Notes: generated from the letters alone by a model not told the origin. DNA of 64,000 bases from Saturnia japonica (GCA_033032175.1 CM065322.1:15004001-15068000), one strand, 5' to 3'. Numbered from the stretch's first letter, positions 12,100-24,400 are shown. Program-made: numbers and translations.

Positions 12100-13400
12100 A
12101 CGCGCTCACAGACTACTGAGCGGATACATGTGCTAAACTTCGAATTAAATAATTTCGAGTAATCGAATTTCAGTAATTTCGACAGCAGTTTGGACGAATA
12201 AAGTGTCCGCATCTTCTCTAATTTGAAAAACCGACAGATCAGGGCAACCTTCCAAGTAGAAAAATAAATTTTCAACAAATTTTGATTTGTTTTGATGAGG
12301 AATTGTTCAGCTGCCTTATCTGTCACAGTATATTTTAGTCTTGTACGTCGTCGTGGAGACTTGTGAGCATGCAGAGTCCCCAATAAACGATTACGGGGAG
12401 TTGTTTGGCCTTCTGTGGCTGGTAAGGGTTGGCTGACTGCGTGCGGTGAAGGTAGAGGATTGTGAATACGTGAGTTCCCGGGCTCATTCCAGTGACGGTG
12501 TGGATTTGTTAGGCCTTCTGAGGCTGGTGAAGGCTGGCTGACTGTGCACGGTGAGGGTGGAGGTCTGTGCAGTTGTTGTAAAGTCCCGGGCTGATTCCAA
12601 TCTTCTAGAGCTATAGATAATAAAAAAAGTCTAAATTTTTTTTAACTGGCAGATAGATCCTGTTAGTAAGGAGTAACTTAGGATAGTTTTATTTTCAAAA
12701 CGAATCAGGGGTCCGTGCAAATACAATAAAATGAACACGCCGAACTACGAGGCTATTACTTAATTTATTTTTTTCTGCTTCGAGTTTATGGTACTCATGT
12801 TATATGGTATGGTACACGTTAAAGGTTAATACTTATAGTACTTAACGTTGATCTTCTATGGCCTCAAGTAATACTAGAGGAGTATGTATCCGTACTGTTG
12901 TTGTGGAAAGTGACTGTTGCAATTCTTCAGCTATCTGTGAAAACAAAATTAATATTAAATACTAAACAATTTGTGATATAGAAATAAGTAAAATGTATTA
13001 TATTAAAATAAAATACACTCGTATATGTTATGAGTTGTTTTGCCTACAGTAAAAAAATTAGTTATTATTATAAAGTCACTGAATGCAACTTGAGCAGGAT
13101 CAGTTGTAATGGATGTCTATGTGGGTGACCTATGTTCAGCAGTTGCAGTACGGTATGTATGTGTTAGTGTATGTTTGTACAACTAGTATGTTTAAAATTA
13201 GTAACCTGTGGTATTCCAGCTTCCTTCACATCAAAAATGCCAGTGGCAGCTAGAGGCCCTATCAAATTTAGAACTCGTTGTTCTAAATCTGTTAATTTAG
13301 TTAACAGAGCAGGGCCTCCTCCACCTGTACCACTGGCTCCTCGGTGAATGCGTGAATGAAAAAGGGCAGACAATAAGATTTTTTGCACTGAGTTCGCTGA
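12100..13400 (-). CDS. SANT-like gene, 3' part, proline-rich repeat exon
   Basis: Three minus-strand exons join in phase. The first (about 13,388-13,206) holds SGTGGGGP then LEQRVLNLIGPL, like the linker after SANT domains. The second (12,934-12,847) reads IAEELQQSLSTTT... and ends at a C|GTTAAG donor. The third (12,610 to about 12,150, after a TATCTATAG acceptor) contains two tandem proline-rich repeats, then SPRRRTRLKYTVTDK. The exact C-terminus is unclear because the frame changes near 12,260. The N-terminal SANT domain is not found: the sequence upstream is a piggyBac Cys-rich end in another frame. Function is unknown; a DNA-binding accessory protein or a chimeric remnant is likely. Confidence 0.5.
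12395..12620 (-). repeat. two tandem ~110-120-bp copies within a coding exon
   Basis: Two direct copies begin GGCCTTCTG(T/A)GGCTGGT and end CCCGGGCT(C/G)ATTCC on the plus strand. On the minus strand both stay open and encode a duplicated Pro/Ser motif (PPPSPCTVSQPSPASEG versus PLPSPHAVSQPLPATEG). The duplication is therefore frame-preserving. The stretch is clearly more GC-rich than its surroundings. A noisy version is at 6400-6600. Confidence 0.7.
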
Positions 13401-14115
13401 GTCAAAATCTTTTAGGATTTTTTGTCAGCTTCACGACATGGTAATAATGTGTGGAGTTTCTGGTAACAACCAAGACATCTTCTTTTTTCACCCTTTTCGA
13501 GGTAATGACGCGCGCTGCTTTCTAGTGCTGAAAAATAATGAAAATGGTAAGATAATGAAATAAAACTGGCATTGTTACTTAGGTTAGATCATAGATGTGA
13601 ATAACAATAATAATGTATAACTGCATTAAATTAACGTGTTTGCTTTATCCTAAAAATTTTGAAAGAGTAGCTAGGTAAGCTTAAATTCAGTATGCTAATT
13701 AAATTTTTCGAAAAGGGAACAATAAGAAATACCTTAATAATGACCAAATGTGAAGCTTAGTTTATGAAAGCTTCTACACGTTGACATGGTAAGCCTATGG
13801 AAAGTTTACTTTGATCAAGACTAAGAAATATATCTCAAAATTACCTGGGATCACATCGATTTCCTTCTTTGTAAAAGATTCTATAAGTTTGTCCATAAAG
13901 TCTTTTTGGTAACTTTTTTCCATCATTTTGGTTTGAATTAAACACAATCCAGGCATTAATTAGTGCCATATCGAATATTAACTCCATTACAACTTTTCTC
14001 CATTTGATTCCTCTCTTCAACGTTGTATAATAATAAGACATCTGGTCAGAAAAGTTAATTCCTTTTTTGTTTTATTATACAGCAGAACACATCTTGGTTT
14101 TTTATGCATTCGTCG
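13310..14115 (-). pseudogene. piggyBac transposase C-terminal fragment
   Basis: The minus strand reads KPRCVLLYNKTKK, then after a one-base shift in an A run GINFSDQMSYYYTTLKRGIK and INAWIVFN. This is the piggyBac region with the third catalytic Asp (usually GxD-x-x-DQM). Here the GxD is GIN, so that Asp is Asn. A further shift near 13,920 restores DFMDKLIESFTKKEIDVIPG, followed by a GT intron. The next exon (13,525 to about 13,310) reads RRCLGCYQKL...CREADKK and CKKSYCLPF, the C-terminal Cys-rich zinc domain, with a stop inside. The N-terminal two thirds are absent, so the fragment is dead. The same fragment occurs at 32,485-33,270. Confidence 0.8.
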
Positions 14116-14242
14116 GTTCCTCTATTCTTTTTCCAGTACCTATCAGGTTATTATCATGATCTTTGCACGAATTACGAAAGCCACAGCCGAAGGAAATTTG
14201 ATTAATATTAACAACCGCCAAAATTACAACAACTTATAAAAG

Positions 14243-14813
14243 TGCCACTGTATAAATTTACTATAATATTATATAAAACTTTATCTTAGCTGTTAACGAG
14301 CCTATTTGGGATTATCTTTGAACTTTAATTTCCACATTGTTTCCTACATACTAAATAGTTATCATTAAAGCATGAAAAACTTAAAGTCTTCAAAATAAAA
14401 CATAATAAATTGAATAGTTATCCAAAAAAACGCCCTAAAATGTAGTAAAACTTAGTATACAAGTGAAACGTTTTGCTATGATATAAAACTTAAACTTCGC
14501 TTCTAGTTGCTCTTAAAGGGCGCATATTTAGCATTATCTTACTTGTTTCATTTCCTCTATGTTTTCTAATTAGTAACTAGATTTCAATACTCATACAACA
14601 CTAAAAACTTAATGTTTTCAAAATAACATAAAAATTAAACATTATTAAAAAAAAACTTGCTTTAAAATTTAGTAAAACTACATATACAAGTGAAATGTTT
14701 TGCTACGATATAAAACTTAAATTTAGCTATTAGAAGCTCTCAACGCGCAAATTTGGCATTATCTTCGGACTTTCATTTCCTCTTTGTTTTTTAATTACTA
14801 ACTAGAGATCAAT
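14243..14813 (-). repeat. ~230-bp imperfect tandem repeats (2.5 units)
   Basis: Units at about 14,583-14,813, 14,353-14,582 and a partial 14,243-14,352. Each carries the minus-strand order TTAGTAACTA, GAGGAAATGAAA, GATAATGCCAAAT, AGTTTTATATC(G/A)TAGCAAAAC and CATTAAGTTTTT or close variants. They lie between the BEL LTR flank and the piggyBac fragment. They are repeated in the inverted arm at 31,770-32,340. No coding capacity is seen. Confidence 0.7.
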
Positions 14814-14910
14814 ATTTGTGGGGGCCGGATACTAAGAACGGCGAATTAAAGCCGTCTAGTCTTGTGATTCGCCGGTCCCGGGACTTCCTATATCCTGTCA
14901 ATTCGGGAGT

Positions 14911-15255
14911 TGTTCAGGCCCACCAGAAATAACTGAGCCCGGCTGAACAGTGCCGACTTACCTGGGGATCGCCGTTGATGTTGTGTCCTTGACCGGGTGC
15001 AAATCCACTTCACTGTAGCGGCCGCCGTTGTCCGAGTTATTGTATCTGATTAGGTACACACAAAACTGTTCCACCACGAACAAGCTGAGGCAATCACAGT
15101 ACTTAATAAACTTGGAAATATGATAAAAGGGCTCCGAACACTCCGACCAGTCCGATGTCAAAAAACCGTTTTTTTTTTTGAAGAAAACCGTTCGCGCCCC
15201 CAAGCGTCGTAACACCGACAACCGGAGCACAGATAAAAAAAGTGTTGCCTGAACA
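14911..15255 (-). mobile_element. BEL/Pao 3' LTR
   Basis: 345-bp LTR next to the integrase stop. On the minus strand it starts TGTTCAGGC and ends GCCTGAACA, a perfect 9-bp inverted terminus. A purine-rich tract (GGCGGCGGGA) lies immediately before it. The 5 bp after its 3' end on the minus strand are ACTCC. The second copy at 31,321-31,672 has the same ends and the same flank, so both derive from a single insertion. The 104-codon open frame inside it (14,958-15,272) has no known domain. Confidence 0.85.
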
Positions 15256-15288
15256 TCCCGCCGCCTAAGCAAGGTCCGCCTTGCTTAC

Positions 15289-16839
15289 CTATTCCAAATT
15301 TACCGATGGCAACTTACACAATTTTGAAACGGGTCTCATTAAAACTCCGCCCTGTGTTTTTACCTCCGTTACCCTAAAAATTCCGTCTCTACCGGGTAAT
15401 AATTTAACAATTCTACCTCGTCTCCAATGAAGAGGAGCTAAATTCTCATCTTTAATCAACACTAGATCGCCTAGTTTAGGTGGATCCGTAACCGAAGTCC
15501 ATTTAAATCGCTGTTGAAGAGTATGAAGATATTCGTTTCGCCAACGTGACCAAAAATGTTGAGACATCTTTTGTAGCTGTTGATACCGAGACAACAGAGT
15601 TATTTTAACTTCCGTATAAGGATATTCGGGGAGCGCAACTAGCGGTTTCCCAATCAAAAAGTGTCCCGGTGTCAACACTTCTAAATCCAGCGGATCTGTA
15701 CTAAGGGGACATAACGGCCGTGAATTCAAAATCGCCTCTATTTTAGTGAAGATCGTTGTAAGTTCCTCAAATGTAAGCTTAGTTTCACCGATAACACGCC
15801 TAGCATGAGTCTTTGCCGACTTAACGGTGGACTCAAAAAGACCTCCGAAGTTGGGGCTTGCAGGAGCGTTGAACAACCACGTTATGTTGTCCCTAGTCAA
15901 TTTCTGTTCTAAATCAGAATGATTGTTTCGTAAAAAGACGTACAACTCTTTCAAATATTTGTCAGTACCCGTAAAGTTTGTCCCGCAATCCGAACGAATC
16001 AAAGATGGCAACCCCCTTCTGGAAATAAACCGAGTGAAGGCTGCTACAAAGGCCTCTACCGAAAGATCCGCAACTACCTGTAAGTTAACCGCTTTAGTCG
16101 CGAGACAGACAAAAACACATAAATAACATTTTTGTATTTTAATGTTTCGCAAGGTACTAGATTTTATAAAGTAGGGGCCAGCAAAATCCGTGCCGACTCC
16201 GAGAAATGCACGCACGCCCGTTATACGATCCGGTGGTAAATCTGCCATGTAGGGTTGCGTAGGTTTTGCCCGAGTCCGATAGCACTGAATGCACTTAAAT
16301 GTAATATGTCTAGTCATACGCCGAGCCGAAATAATCCAGTAATTTCTGGACAATATAGCTGCTAAAGTGTTTGCACCGACGTGGCAATAAGTTTGGTGAT
16401 AATATGTAACCAATAATTCCGTGAATTTTCCTTGGCCTGGTAACAATATGGGATGCTTCGCATCGTAAGACAATTCCGAATGTCTTATTCGTCCTCCGAC
16501 CCGTAATAAATTATTCTTATCTATAAATAAACTCAACCGCTGTAAATGATTTTTAATAATTTTGCCGGATTTTATATTAGAAATATCTTCACCAAAAAAT
16601 GATTCTTGTATTTGCCTAATCAAACACATAAGAGCAATCCGTCTCTCCGATAACGAAACGTTTCCGACTTTCCGAACTAATTTATTTTTGCAATTATATA
16701 CAAATCGTAACAGGTATGCCGTAACATTAACCAATTTATTGAAAGAACTAAAACGTTCTAAGAGATTAAAATCTGGATTCAAAAGTCCGATGTTAATAAA
16801 TTTAGCCGTTGCTCGCAAACCAGGGGCCCAAGTCTGCTA
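15289..16839 (-). CDS. BEL/Pao integrase, intact C-terminal part of pol
   Basis: Open minus-strand frame of about 515 codons (509 from an internal start codon at 16,818), bounded upstream by TAG at 16,840-16,842. Counting from 16,818: zinc-binding H/C residues at about 137-185 (CIQC), then the integrase core with D211 (GTDFAGP), D277 (RSDCGTNF) and E329 (GLFES). The D-to-E spacing is 51 residues. A DUF5641-like domain (LTPGHFLIG, HWRRGRI) fills the C-terminus to the stop. The catalytic triad is complete. Reverse transcriptase, RNase H and gag are absent because sequence upstream of 16,840 is a different element. It is therefore a 5'-truncated element with no 5' LTR. Confidence 0.92.
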
Positions 16840-16842
16840 ACA

Positions 16843-18420
16843 AAATAGTGTGTCGATAGTATCTCAATAGACATTTGGTCGCCATTTGGTATTCTCCTAT
16901 TTGTTTATCATTCTATCGGAAAACCACTGACACATTTGGTATTCTGCTCTACAATGGCGTCTCAATGGTATTTCAGTGGCAACTCGATAGTAGTCAAAAC
17001 GGTATTCTCATACACATTTCACAGCTATGTCAATCGTACTTCAATGGTGTTTTGACTATTGAGTAGCCATTGAACAACGTTAGCTATTGTAGAACGATTG
17101 CTTACACATTCCAAAAGAAAAAAAAAACAAAATAATATTTAAAAAGAACGTGATGTGGTCGTCGGTATCGGTACGCTTGCGCATTTTAACTTTAGCTAAT
17201 GCTGTAGATCGCAGACGTCATTTATTGCGCCAACGGCGAAAATTGCGGGCCATTATAAGGCGAAATATTAATGCTATAAGTGATCTCTCTGAAGAGGAGT
17301 TTGTGAAATGTTTTCGCCTTGGAAAAGCGCAAGTACAATACCTGTCTCAAGAACTCGCTCCTTTTTTTACACGGCAGCGTCGAAAAGATAAAATATCGAA
17401 CGATTTAAAGGTAAGATTGATTTTAAATTTTCAATCGTCTCAAGGAGCCACCTTCTGACGATGGTGTCATAAAAGGCAGCCATTGTTTATTGATCTTAGT
17501 TTCGTCTTACCTACTCGCTTAGCAATCTTTATCATCATGTCTGTGTATGTATGACATAATAATACTGCTATAAGATGATTTTATATTAGTTATATCATAT
17601 GATTTAAGTTAAACTTATTAAAACAGAGACAAAGAGAAAAGTCAAAGAATATCTTATGAATTAAAGCAATTTACAGGTGCTTATTGCATGTGCATTTTAT
17701 GCCACAGGGTCTTACCAGACACTTGTGAGTCAAAGTGTATTTCACAATATCTCACAAACAACAGTATCAAGAGCAATCAGAGCAGTGACTGAAGCATTGA
17801 ATTCTATTTATTACCGCTATATTAAATGGCCAATGCAAGTTCATGACAGGAACCTCATCAAAGCCAAGTGAGTATTATTTTTTACACTTATTATTGTAAT
17901 TGTACTTAAATGATTATTGTATGATTTTAAGAATTTTTGGTATTATAATAGGACCATACAATTTGTTACAGATTTGCGAGGGTCAGCCCATGACTCAATG
18001 GTGTGGCAAGGCCATCATTTGAGCCGTCACTTAACAGCCCTATCAAATGCCAGTGTACAAGTATTTCTGCTAGGTACTAATTAAATTGTTTACTTATTAA
18101 TTATTTAAACATAGAACTAAGATTTAATATTAAAATATGTATTTTTTACATAGGCGATAGCGGTTATCCCTTGAGGGGTACAATGATGACCCCAATTTTA
18201 AACACCAGAGAGGGGTCTGCAGAGCACCACTACTACCTGAGACATGTGGCTGCACGAAATGTAGTGGAGCGCTGCATTGGGCTTTTAAAAGCTCGAGTAC
18301 AGTGTTTTTTTAAAACAAAATTCCCAAGACGGAAAAAACCTCCCAAAAACGGCAACGGTCCTTCGTACAATCCAATTAACCCTTTTTTCAAGGCGTAGGG
18401 CAAATTTCAACCTTGATTAT
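16843..18420 (+). pseudogene. PIF/Harbinger transposase lacking the D1 exon
   Basis: Exon 1 from 17,152 (MWSSVSVRL...) to about 17,408 ends in a GTAAGA donor. Exon 2 (17,677-17,870) has LIACAFYATGSYQT and a helix-turn-helix (ISQTTVSRAIRAV). After only 80 bp of intron-like sequence, exon 3 at about 17,951 reads DLRGSAHDSMVW (second Asp). A small intron (18,074-18,153) leads to GDSGYPLRG...MMTPIL and RNVVERCIGLL (Glu). The exon expected to hold the first Asp (xDGTH) is missing. After about 18,305 the sequence degenerates into homopolymer runs. The 5' 300 bp contain repeated TTTGGTATTCT words and may be a terminal region, but no TIR pair was found. Confidence 0.8.
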
Positions 18421-21400
18421 CACAAAAAACCCTATTTACAGGTTGGGGTAATTCTGCAGAATTTGAAAAAGCCCTTGTTGGAATTTTTAAAATTTTTAGG
18501 TGACTTTTTTTTTGTAAATTTTATTAAAAATGAATAGGGTTATTTTTAATTATCCAAAGGTTTCCGAAATGAATTAAGCCCAAATGTTATCGAAAATCCC
18601 AAATTTAAAAGGAAATTTCTAGTTAAAATTTTGGTAATTTACAAATAAACTTTAAAGGGTATAACAAACGGAACCCTTCTGGGAGTCCGTAAAATGTAAA
18701 ATTAATAATATTCTAAAGAAAATTATTTTAATTAAATTTAAAAATTTTTAAATTGGGTATTATTTAATTAGTTCGAAGTTCAAATTTCTTTGTATTAAAA
18801 TTTATTTGAAGAATGAATATAAATTTTATAATTCAATAAAATGCGATTGGACGTACAAATCTTATTTCAGTTTATAAAAATCATAATGAAATTAAGCTAT
18901 TAATAAATATTTTTTAAATAATTAAGGAGGGATTTAATTAATGTTCTTAATACGGCAGAGTAAAATAAATTATAAATAAAATTTAAAATAATTTTACAGA
19001 ACTATATGTATTATATTATTAATACCCAATTTAAAAATCAGGGCTAAAAAAAAATGAACTTGATTTAAAAATAAACCACAAAAATACATAAATTTATAAA
19101 GAAAACATATTTTTAAAAGATAACTCCATACAAAAAATCCTAAAAATAAACGTTATTAAATTGGTAAAAATTATTATAATTAATGGTAGGAAATTTTTTA
19201 ATTATTTAAATAGACCAATTGTCCCAAAACAATTCTTTTAAAATTATTAAAGCAAATTATGGTGTTGTTTTTTAACATTTAAAAAAAAAAAACCAATTTT
19301 TTTTCTAATTTATAAAAGTACAAATTTAACACTAAAAAAAAAAAAAAAAACAAAAAATTTAATCTTTCTAAAATGGATATACGTTTGTTAAGAAATTTTT
19401 ATTTGAAAACAAAATTTTAATTTAACTGGGTTAAAATCCTTCTTTATATTTTTGAATTACTACCTATTAATCTTTTGGCCAAATTGGAACTTTTCCTTCC
19501 AATAAATCTTTAATTTTTCATTATTATTTAATTATTAAAATCTTTTTCCTTTTTAAAAATATTATTTAAATTTGTTATTCCATTTTATCTCAAAAACTTT
19601 TTAAATTAAAAAATTAACTATCTATTAAAATAGGTAAAAAATAACTGGTTAAAATTATTTTTTTAAGAATAAAATTTTTTAATCTCCCCTTTTAAACAAA
19701 TTTGTACTCCAAGTTTACTTCAAATTTCGCATAATATTTTTGAACCTCCCTCACCTTTGCGTTATCTTTAATGCCAAGTTCTAAACAAATTTTAATGTCC
19801 GATTAAACATGTGTTTAAGTTTTTATTTTGCAATTCTTGATTATTTTTTAACCAGCATCTTTTTAAAATTTTTAAATTTTAAATTTCCTCTGCGTAAAAT
19901 CAATTCAATATCTACACTCTAATTAATAATTTGAAAATTTTCCCGCCTCTAATTTAGGCCCTTATGTAGGGCCCAGACATGTTTATTAAGATTGGTTTAC
20001 TTGAATTGAAATTTCTTTTTTAAAATAGTCTAACTTGTTCATATGGTTTTACTTCTTCCATTATAATATTACCCTTAAATTTGGTTTTAAACTTGACCAT
20101 TTTAGCCTTTTTTAGGCATCCTTAATTTCAGCTGTAATATTTTGATAAAAGTGTTCATGTTATACATTAAAGTTTTTGTTGCAATTTTTTAAAGGTTTAA
20201 AAATTTGGCAATATAACAGTCGTTTTTTTGTATCTGAATTTAGTATTGCCTATTTACAACTGCAAAATCCTTTTTTTTGCTTAATTTTTTATGTGTTTCC
20301 TTTATTTTTGTTTATAAAACTTTTCCCTTTTTTTTAACAAAATTTTACATAATACCGAAAAACTATATTTAAAATTTTCCCTTAATTCAGAATTTATTTG
20401 AAAATTATCCCTTTTAACCCGTTAAATAATTTTAATACTTGGTTTTACATTAGGTCTACTTCAATTATTTTTTTGTATTTCCTGTAATCAAAATTCTTTT
20501 TGTCGTAGTATCCCTCAATAATGTAAATTTCTCTTTCGGAATGGCCCTGCTGAGTTTTTTAAATGACCTGTTAAATCTTGTTAATTTTATGGATAATAAA
20601 AATTTTTTTCCAAGAAATTGAGGTTAACAGCTAACTTTAAACAAGGGTTGAAACATAAAAGCAATGGTTTTTATTTTCCTTTATTGGATTTTATCTTGTA
20701 CAGGGAACAAGCTTAACTTATGCCAAATCAAATTGCCCTTTTGGAAACTTAATTTTGTACAATGTTAAAAACCATTTTGCCAAAATAAATTTTAATGTAC
20801 TCTTTTTGTCCACAGTTAAAATTGTTTTTTTTCAATTCCCATTAATTAAATTTTTGCTTTGATCATCTTAGCAATTTGTTTCAACATTTATTGAATTTAT
20901 TAATAAATTTTCCGGGGCTTTCTGGATTTGGTAAATTTTTTTGAAAATGTTATTTCTTGTTGTTTTAGGCAATTGATTTTATTGTTTATAAATTGGTTTT
21001 CACTTAAATTTAATTTTTGTTCTGTCACGATTCTATTTTCCCTTAATGCTTTACTAAATAAATGTTGCTAACTCATTTCTAAGTCAAATCTGATAAATTA
21101 ATTCTTAAAATGTTCCTAACTTGGTCCTTTCAACCAATGCTAAAATTCAAAGAATAAAACTTTTTGATTGCGTCATTTATATTTCCTTTTCTTGCCATGA
21201 ATCTTTCACTAAAATTAAATTTGTATCTTTCCCTAATATTTTTCTTTTTTTAATTTTTGTCCTCTATTAAAATCCATTTTGCTTCACTTAATCATAAATT
21301 TTTCATAATTCCAAGTATATTAACCCTTCAAGAATTATTAACTTCTTGTTTTTTATTTCATTTTGCCCAGTTATTCAACTTGCTTACCCGATTGTTTTTA

Positions 21401-24400
21401 AATTTAATTTAAACAAAGGTTTAAATTTAAAATTTTATTTCTTATTTTCCGTCCAATTCTGGTTTAATTTTTTTCTCTTAAAATTTTTTGCATAAATTTT
21501 GAATATTAAAATTTTTCTAAAAACCTTATACTTTATCTAAAGTTTTCTATAAAATTCTTGGATTTTGTTTAGATTTTTGGTTATTTTTATTCCTTCTAAT
21601 TTTAATAAATTTTCCTATTTGTTTTAATTTTTTAATTTAAAATTCTTAAATTATAATATTTTCTTGTTTTTGATATATAAATTTTATTGTTTTGATTTTT
21701 CCTATTTTATAAACTCTGAGCAATTTTCCGTATAAACCTTTAGCTCTTATAAGTCGCCCTTTATTTCCCGGGTGTGGCAATGGCTCTTCAGTTCGCTCTG
21801 GTGTTATTTCTGGGAAAGGGTTAGGGCTTTGTTTTACCTGTAATAAGAAATACGTATCTAAGTTGACCATAATTTATTTAATTGGCACTAGCCCACACCC
21901 CAAATTAAAGGTTTTCTCCAAAATTCTACCTTTAAAACGAAGGTGGCCCTGACAACGCCCCTAAATTTAACCTTTTTATTTCTTTGTAACTCGGTATAAA
22001 GTTTTAGCTTTTTTACCCCTTAAATATTCGCTCTAGGGTTTTTTCCTGTCCTTGAAGTCTTTTTTTTTTTAATTAATTTTTCCGTAATCCTTTTACCTGT
22101 TGTATGATTTTCTTTTAAACGTGATTGAGAATTGTGTTTACTTACAAGTTTTAATTTCGGCATTTCAACGAAAGGTTTCAAATTCATAACCTTTTTTTCA
22201 AGTCTGTTTTTTACGCTTGAAAATGCTTCAATTTAAAATGTGAACCCCAAAATGAATTAATCCTTTTTCGCTGGTTGTACTTTTTAATCCGGAAAAATGA
22301 TTTGCTTAGAAGGTTGACAACCTGTTATTGGTTCTCCTATATTTGCATTCGATCTTTCTATTTCTAAATCTCATTAAAATTTTCCGTAACTGTCCAAGTT
22401 GGTAAATCGTCAGATTTTGAAATAATTCCCATTGTGCAACTTTCATTTGCAACTACAAATAACGTGATTGCACCAATGAAATACTTTTCTATTTAATTTC
22501 AAGTGTTTATAATCCGTTATTCCCAATAATTTTTTCGAAAATTTTGTAATTATTGAGGTTTATCTTTTATGTAATTTATTAAGGTTCCAGTTTTCCTGAA
22601 TTCGCTCGTTTGGAACTGATAAGTTTCTGTTCCCACGTAATTTTCGGAATGAAGTTTTGACAGGTGATTAATGTTTTTCTTTAATTAAAAAAACATTCAT
22701 AAATTTGCCATCTTTGTAATTTTAAAAGCTAATGAATCTGGAAGTAGTTGAATGGACCGAATTATAGTAGGAACCTCTCAGTTTCCGGGTCTTCCTTATT
22801 TTCAATTCTCTTAATAGCCTAAAAAAATTTATTTAAAACTTCAAAATTCTTGAAATAGGTTTATTCTTTTCCCATTGCCAATCAACAATTTTTTAGTTTT
22901 TTGAAATTCCCCTTCTTTTTTTTTCTTTTTGATATTTTTTTACTCTTAAATTTTGAAATATAACTATTCAAATTTTACCATAATTTTAAGGTTTTTTTAA
23001 GATTTATTTTGTAAAATTTTTTAAATAAAAAATTTTTTAAATTAATTTGTGTGGTTTACTTGAATTTTTAACAATTTTTCGGAAATTTAATTTTAAAAGG
23101 TTTAATTTTAAATCCAAAAATTTAAATTTTGCCAATATTTTAATTTTTTTCAATTTTAAAATACTTTATTAAAGTTTTAATTTAATTTAATTGTTTAATT
23201 TTTGGGTCTTTTAATTTATTCCTTCCACTTTACTCTTTTTTTTTTGAATAAATTAAATTTTAAGTACATGAAACATTTTAAAAAACAAAAAATAAATTTT
23301 TTAATAACTTTAGGTCTTTTTTCATAAATATTTCTTAAATGGGTAAAATTTAAATTTCAAATTAAGGTAGCGGACATTTCAATTTTTAAATGCTATTAAA
23401 TATCAGGGAAATTAACCAGTGTAAAATAATTTGAATGAATTATTCAAGGGAAATCTTTAGACAGTTTTCCATGAACCATGAACGTGGAAAACCATTCCCA
23501 ACTTAATTAAAATTATAAAGAAAAACAAGAAAATTATTTAATTTGATGATGCTTTCCACAATTACAATATAACCTATTATTTCCAAAAATAATAAAGTTA
23601 AGCATTTCCTAAAGTTTAGTGAAAAATTTATTCAATTTTGGTTTTAAACTAATTAACGAGAATTTTAAAATTTTTTAATTTGATAGGATGATTAAAATGA
23701 TTTTTAAACCAGGGTAATCCCTTTAAAGGCATGTAAAAGTAAACCAGTAAAGTTCATGCATTCTTTAATAAATTATTTTAAAATAAAATAAAATTAGAGT
23801 CCATTTTTAAATTAGTTTCTAACCGATTTATAGATAAAAATCTTTAAATTTAATTTTAATAAAATTTTTTTTAATATTTTAAAATTCAAATTTTATGAAT
23901 TTTTTAACCAATTTTAAAAATTTTCTTAAATAACATTTCCCTTTTTAACAAATTTTGCTTCTTTCCGTTTCAATTCAAGGCCGGATTAAACTTGCCTTTG
24001 GAAATAATAATTACAAAATTTTATTTTTTTAGTTTTTTTTATTAAATATTTTTTTTTTATGAAAATTTGTTGGTTTTGGCTTAAAAAAATTTTTTTCAAC
24101 AAAAGTATTATTTAAGCTGTAATAATTTTTTATAATCATGAAATCCTTAATTCCTAAAATTTAATTTTTTTTACTTAATTTAAACAATTATTTTCTTGTT
24201 TTTATAAATATTTCTTGGAAATGGTACTTTTTTTCCAAGCATATTATAATTTTTTAAAAAAAGGTTTTAAATAACAATCTTTTAAAATTTAAACATATTA
24301 AAATTGCCAAAGTTACTTACAATAATTAAATCTAACAACATGTTTGCTTAAAAATATTGCTTGGTTATTTTTTTAGGCTTTTTTAACTTTCTTTAATTAT

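Larger units (their letters stand above)
12748..16254. repeat. left arm of a large inverted repeat
   Basis: Reverse complement of 28,863-33,832 apart from the LINE insertion at 29,145-30,589. The outer edge is at GAGGCTATTACT (12,750) and the inner edge at CTGCCATGTAGGG (16,244-16,256). Identity is about 98% by eye, with scattered differences: LTR 345 versus 352 bp, and residue changes N/H, E/D, K/E, K/Q, R/H and F/V in the integrase. Confidence 0.88.
10230..16393. repeat. clean copy of the 6-kb direct repeat
   Basis: This unit is largely readable, unlike its noisy partner at 4,330-10,195. Its part from about 12,748 to 16,254 occurs a third time, inverted, at 28,863-33,832. It carries, on the minus strand, BEL integrase, BEL LTR, piggyBac end, SANT-like gene part and a complete-looking SANT gene. 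Confidence 0.8.

Noticed and set aside
14958..15272. 104-codon frame inside the BEL LTR, also open in the other arm (31,320-31,625)
   Set aside because: Openness in both arms reflects recent duplication, not selection; no domain is seen and LTRs are not normally coding.
21646..21870. Minus-strand 74-codon frame with Pro/Glu-rich stretch as a gene
   Set aside because: A possible damaged exon, but there is no recognisable domain and it lies in unreliable sequence, so it was only mentioned within the tract.
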